From: Cristatella mucedo
Taxonomy: Eukaryota; Bryozoa; Phylactolaemata; Cristatellidae
Length of the DNA stretch: 64,000 bases
Assembly: GCA_009760855.2 (NCBI GenBank)
Contig: WPIO01000017.1
Span: 5,791,001 to 5,855,000 of the forward strand
Direction: 5' to 3'
A program made the translations under genes and the position numbers. This document shows positions 42,043 to 64,000 of the stretch, piece after piece. Position 1 is the first letter of the stretch. Each line of letters begins with the position of its first letter. The notes below the pieces were generated by a model. That model had not been told where the DNA came from and ran no database searches. It saw only the letters and a list, made by a program, of their open reading frames with translations.

Positions 42043-42502
42043 GAATAATAAAAATAATAATGCACTTGATAAAGCGCCCTCAGAGAAATTAATCTCTTTC
42101 TAGGCGCTTTACATTTGCTGCAAAGTGAAATGCAATTGAATGGTAAGTAAAATCATGCTTGAAAAACAAACAAAATGAATGATATGGTTAGGGGTGACAT
42201 GCACAGGGTCCCCATGCAAATGTGGTTAGTGGCAGCATGCACAGTGTCAGCACGCATAAGCACATGAAGAACAAGTCACAGAACCCGCTAAATTCTGTCC
42301 TAAATAGTTGTTTTTAAGTTCTTTTTAAACGTATTCAAGTCAGGGGGTGTTCTGACGCAGGTCGGGAGGGAGTTCCAGGCTTTGGGAGCATACGAACTTA
42401 ATGCACGGTCTCCAAAGGATTTGAGGTTTGTACGGGATATTTGTAGACTGCTGGATTCCGAAAAGCGGGTGGTACGATGCTTGGGCTGATGGGATAGTAT
42501 AT
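42043..42502 (-). mobile_element. LINE family A 3' fragment
   Basis: The AATAATAAAAATAATAATGC tail is followed on the minus strand by the hairpin, the 3' UTR and the WNSLP/SFGD region. At about 42502 it joins directly to a plus-strand family B end. Confidence 0.85.
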
Positions 42503-42630
42503 CTGTTGGCTACCGAATGCGTACAGAAAGCCGCTTAGGCTGTGAGTGCGCTATTGGAAAATTCTCCGGCGTAACACTCACCTAGTCTTTATGGCTTTGT
42601 GGATTTACAGATAAGAGATACATTACATTA
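42503..42630 (+). mobile_element. LINE family B 3' end
   Basis: TCTGTTGGCTACCGAATGCG, GCCGCTTAGGCTGTGAGTGC, CACCTAGTCTTTATGGCTTT and a terminal (ACATT)n-like tail (GATACATTACATTA). Only about 125 bp is present. Confidence 0.8.
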
Positions 42631-42764
42631 CCCTTGAACAATATATAAGCGCACACACAGACTCATAAGGGCCCGAAAAAGTGCACAGACTGACAAGCTC
42701 GCTGGTGCACACATGCTAGGCTTGATTCTGTTGGCAATTCTCCTCGAAGGCATCACTTTCCTAA

Positions 42765-42980
42765 GCAGTTTTACCTCTTTCTGACTACCTAAACTGCTCT
42801 TTTGACTCAGCTATGCCTCTCACTTTCTCTTTGTTGCGTGCAATGAAGTCTGTTGGCCATCGAATGTGAACCGAAAGCCGCTTAGGCTGTCAGTGTGCTA
42901 CACAAAACTCTTCTGAGTAACACACACGTAGTCTGTGTGGCTTTATGGAGTTACAGACAGAGATGCAATACATTATTGAA
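42765..42980 (+). mobile_element. LINE family B 3' fragment
   Basis: Similar to the preceding piece and to 35.8-36.0 kb: ACTGCTCTTTTGACTCAGCT, AATGAAGTCTGTTGGCCATC, GCCGCTTAGGCTGTCAGTGT, then GAGATGCAATACATTATTG at the end. Confidence 0.75.
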
Positions 42981-43346
42981 TCACGCCGCGCCACACTGTG
43001 ACACTACTTTAGTGTGAATAAATTTATCGTTCGGCAAGCGTACATCAGTTCGTGTGCAGTGACGAGCCACTAATGTATTCAGGAGGCCGCCATCTCAATC
43101 AGCCGCCAGTTCACCGACATAGCATTCTAGCACGTTCCGGGATGGCTTGCACAAGCTAAGTTTCGATTGCGAGGATCGAGCTACGACTTTTCCACCTTTA
43201 GCCGACTCCAAGATGCGAAAAAGCAGCTCTGCTCGACAAACCAGATCGGTTTGTTGTCAAAATGTATTTACGCAATAACAGCTTGACGGCAATCCGTCTA
43301 CAAACTTATAGTTCCGTGAAAAAATAAGCATAGCTTTTGAGAGCGT

Positions 43347-63182
<19,836 letters not shown>

Positions 63183-63265
63183 CTGATGGCAAGAAAAGTG
63201 GCCAGACGTTGCACGAAAACCGCGATAAGTTGACCTTCGGTCGCCTGCTGCGGCTTTGCTCTTAC
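63183..63265 (-). other. ODAD2: ODAD2 5' UTR intron (83 bp)
   Basis: The donor AAAG|GTAAGAG lies at 63266/63265 and the acceptor TTCTTGCCATCAG directly touches the ATG. An alternative longer N-terminus reading through the intron would change frame, so the spliced form is preferred. Confidence 0.75.
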
Positions 63266-63360
63266 CTTTACGGCTTCTAGACGCACGGCGCGGCTGACTG
63301 GTCCAGCGCCCTCAGTCTAAACCTCTGAGTGGTTACGGTTGCTAAGAGATAGGGAGCCGG
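63266..63360 (-). promoter_or_regulatory. ODAD2: ODAD2 5' UTR exon and putative promoter-proximal region
   Basis: The 5' UTR exon ends at 63266. Upstream sequence is GC-rich with no TATA box at an obvious place. GGTTGCTAAGAGAT (63337-63350, plus strand) contains a GTTGCT half-site reminiscent of the RFX X-box found at motile-cilium genes, but the second half is poor. Confidence 0.3.
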
Positions 63361-63619
63361 CGCCATGGGCGGCGTGCACCTGCTGGTCCGCTTACAGACC
63401 TGCGGTTTCTCAAAAAAAGACCAAACCATTTTCTATAGAAAAAGCATACTAAATTGACTTAATTCCTAATATATTACACATTACGTGCGATTTGACGCGT
63501 GCTGCTGAGAAATCTAATGTCTGTACGATCAGGGTAAGAATGCCCCGCCCACTAAAGGGCGGCACTGTAATACGATTTCCGGTAGCCTCCCAGCTTAGGT
63601 CCGAGCAAAAGCTCGTCTG
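63361..63619. other. Short unannotated stretch upstream of ODAD2
   Basis: No gene, repeat or clear promoter element recognised. Confidence 0.5.
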
Positions 63620-64000
63620 CTATTGCCTACTCGCGGAACGTCGAGACGCTAATGTACTGTTGCAGTAAGGGCTTGTTTCAGCGTCTAATATCTCTCCTGA
63701 CTGGGTGAGAGCAATGCCAAGAGAGCCAGGCTTCGCCCGAGCGCGTGCGTCCGCCGCAGCGTCCGCCGCAGTGTTCGCTGCGCACTTAGCAGGCGTGATA
63801 GCGGTAGCGAGATGAGGCCGAGCATCTAAACAATGCGTCTGATCATAGAATAAATCTGTCATTCGAATGTCCGTGACAGAGGCGCCGCTGCATTGAGCAA
63901 CCAAGACTACACCCGCGGCCCTACTTTGAAGCATTTCTATTAAAAGTTGAAACCTGTCAAAATAAGTGCGAGATCCCAGAGGATCGGCGAAAAGTGCTCC
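63620..64000 (-). CDS. Reading frame open to the window edge, unknown
   Basis: A minus-strand frame is open from the window edge (about 127 codons) to a stop at 63622-63620. It contains ADPLGSRTYFDRFQLLIEML, AAGVVLVAQCSGASVTDIRM and an Ala/Arg-rich stretch. An internal ATG lies at 63934. I recognise no family. It could be the end of an upstream gene on the same strand as ODAD2, a transposon piece or chance. Confidence 0.25.
   Translation of the reverse strand, partial: GALFADPLGSRTYFDRFQLLIEMLQSRAAGVVLVAQCSGASVTDIRMTDLFYDQTHCLDARPHLATAITPAKCAANTAADAAADARARAKPGSLGIALTQSGEILDAETSPYCNSTLASRRSASRQ

Overview
The window is animal nuclear DNA. It holds GT-AG introns, a tetraspanin gene, a gene for a motile-cilium dynein-arm docking protein, tRNA-headed SINEs, L2/CR1-type LINE remnants, hAT MITEs and long microsatellites. 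There are no bacterial-style operons, CRISPR arrays, rRNA genes or convincing free-standing tRNA genes. The species cannot be fixed from this sequence. The protein genes and repeat types fit an invertebrate with motile cilia; a snail- or flatworm-like spiralian is only a guess, based on the repeat types.

Layout. (1) 1-5.1 kb: gene-free repeat-rich DNA, either upstream of the tetraspanin gene or inside its first intron; its first coding exon was not found. (2) 5.12-22.09 kb, plus strand: a tetraspanin gene. Five coding exons join in phase and carry most of TM1, TM2, TM3, a short extracellular loop with CCG motif, and TM4, followed by a poly(A) signal at 22269. Its introns contain L2-like LINE pieces, tRNA-derived SINEs, two SPIN-like hAT MITEs (one with an exact 8-bp target duplication), a second MITE-like DNA element and a GT microsatellite. 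(3) 22.3-43.3 kb: intergenic, about 21 kb, between two convergent genes. It holds LINE pieces of two families, SINEs, AT and GA microsatellites around a GC-rich block, a roughly 180-bp degenerate tandem repeat (30.06-31.25 kb) and one possible terminal exon at 28.0 kb on the minus strand. (4) 43.35-63.27 kb, minus strand: a complete gene for ODAD2 (ARMC4), the armadillo-repeat subunit of the outer dynein arm docking complex. I could place 16 coding exons with consistent phases, giving 1108 residues, plus a 5' UTR exon and an 83-bp 5' UTR intron. Exons 7-16 and 1-3 sit in very GC-rich DNA, whereas introns 3, 4 and most of 6 are AT-richer and full of repeats. (5) 63.6-64.0 kb, minus strand: a reading frame open to the window edge, of unknown nature.

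The two genes are not obviously related in function: one is a membrane-organising four-pass protein, the other a cilium structural protein. The most informative observations concern transposons. A SINE has landed exactly on the 3' splice site of ODAD2 exon 10, duplicating TAG|ATC and supplying the new pyrimidine-rich tract. SPIN-like hAT MITEs suggest horizontal transfer. A LINE and a SINE family share a 3' hairpin tail. All coordinates were read by eye; exon borders rest on splice consensus, phase agreement and remembered family similarity, not on alignments.
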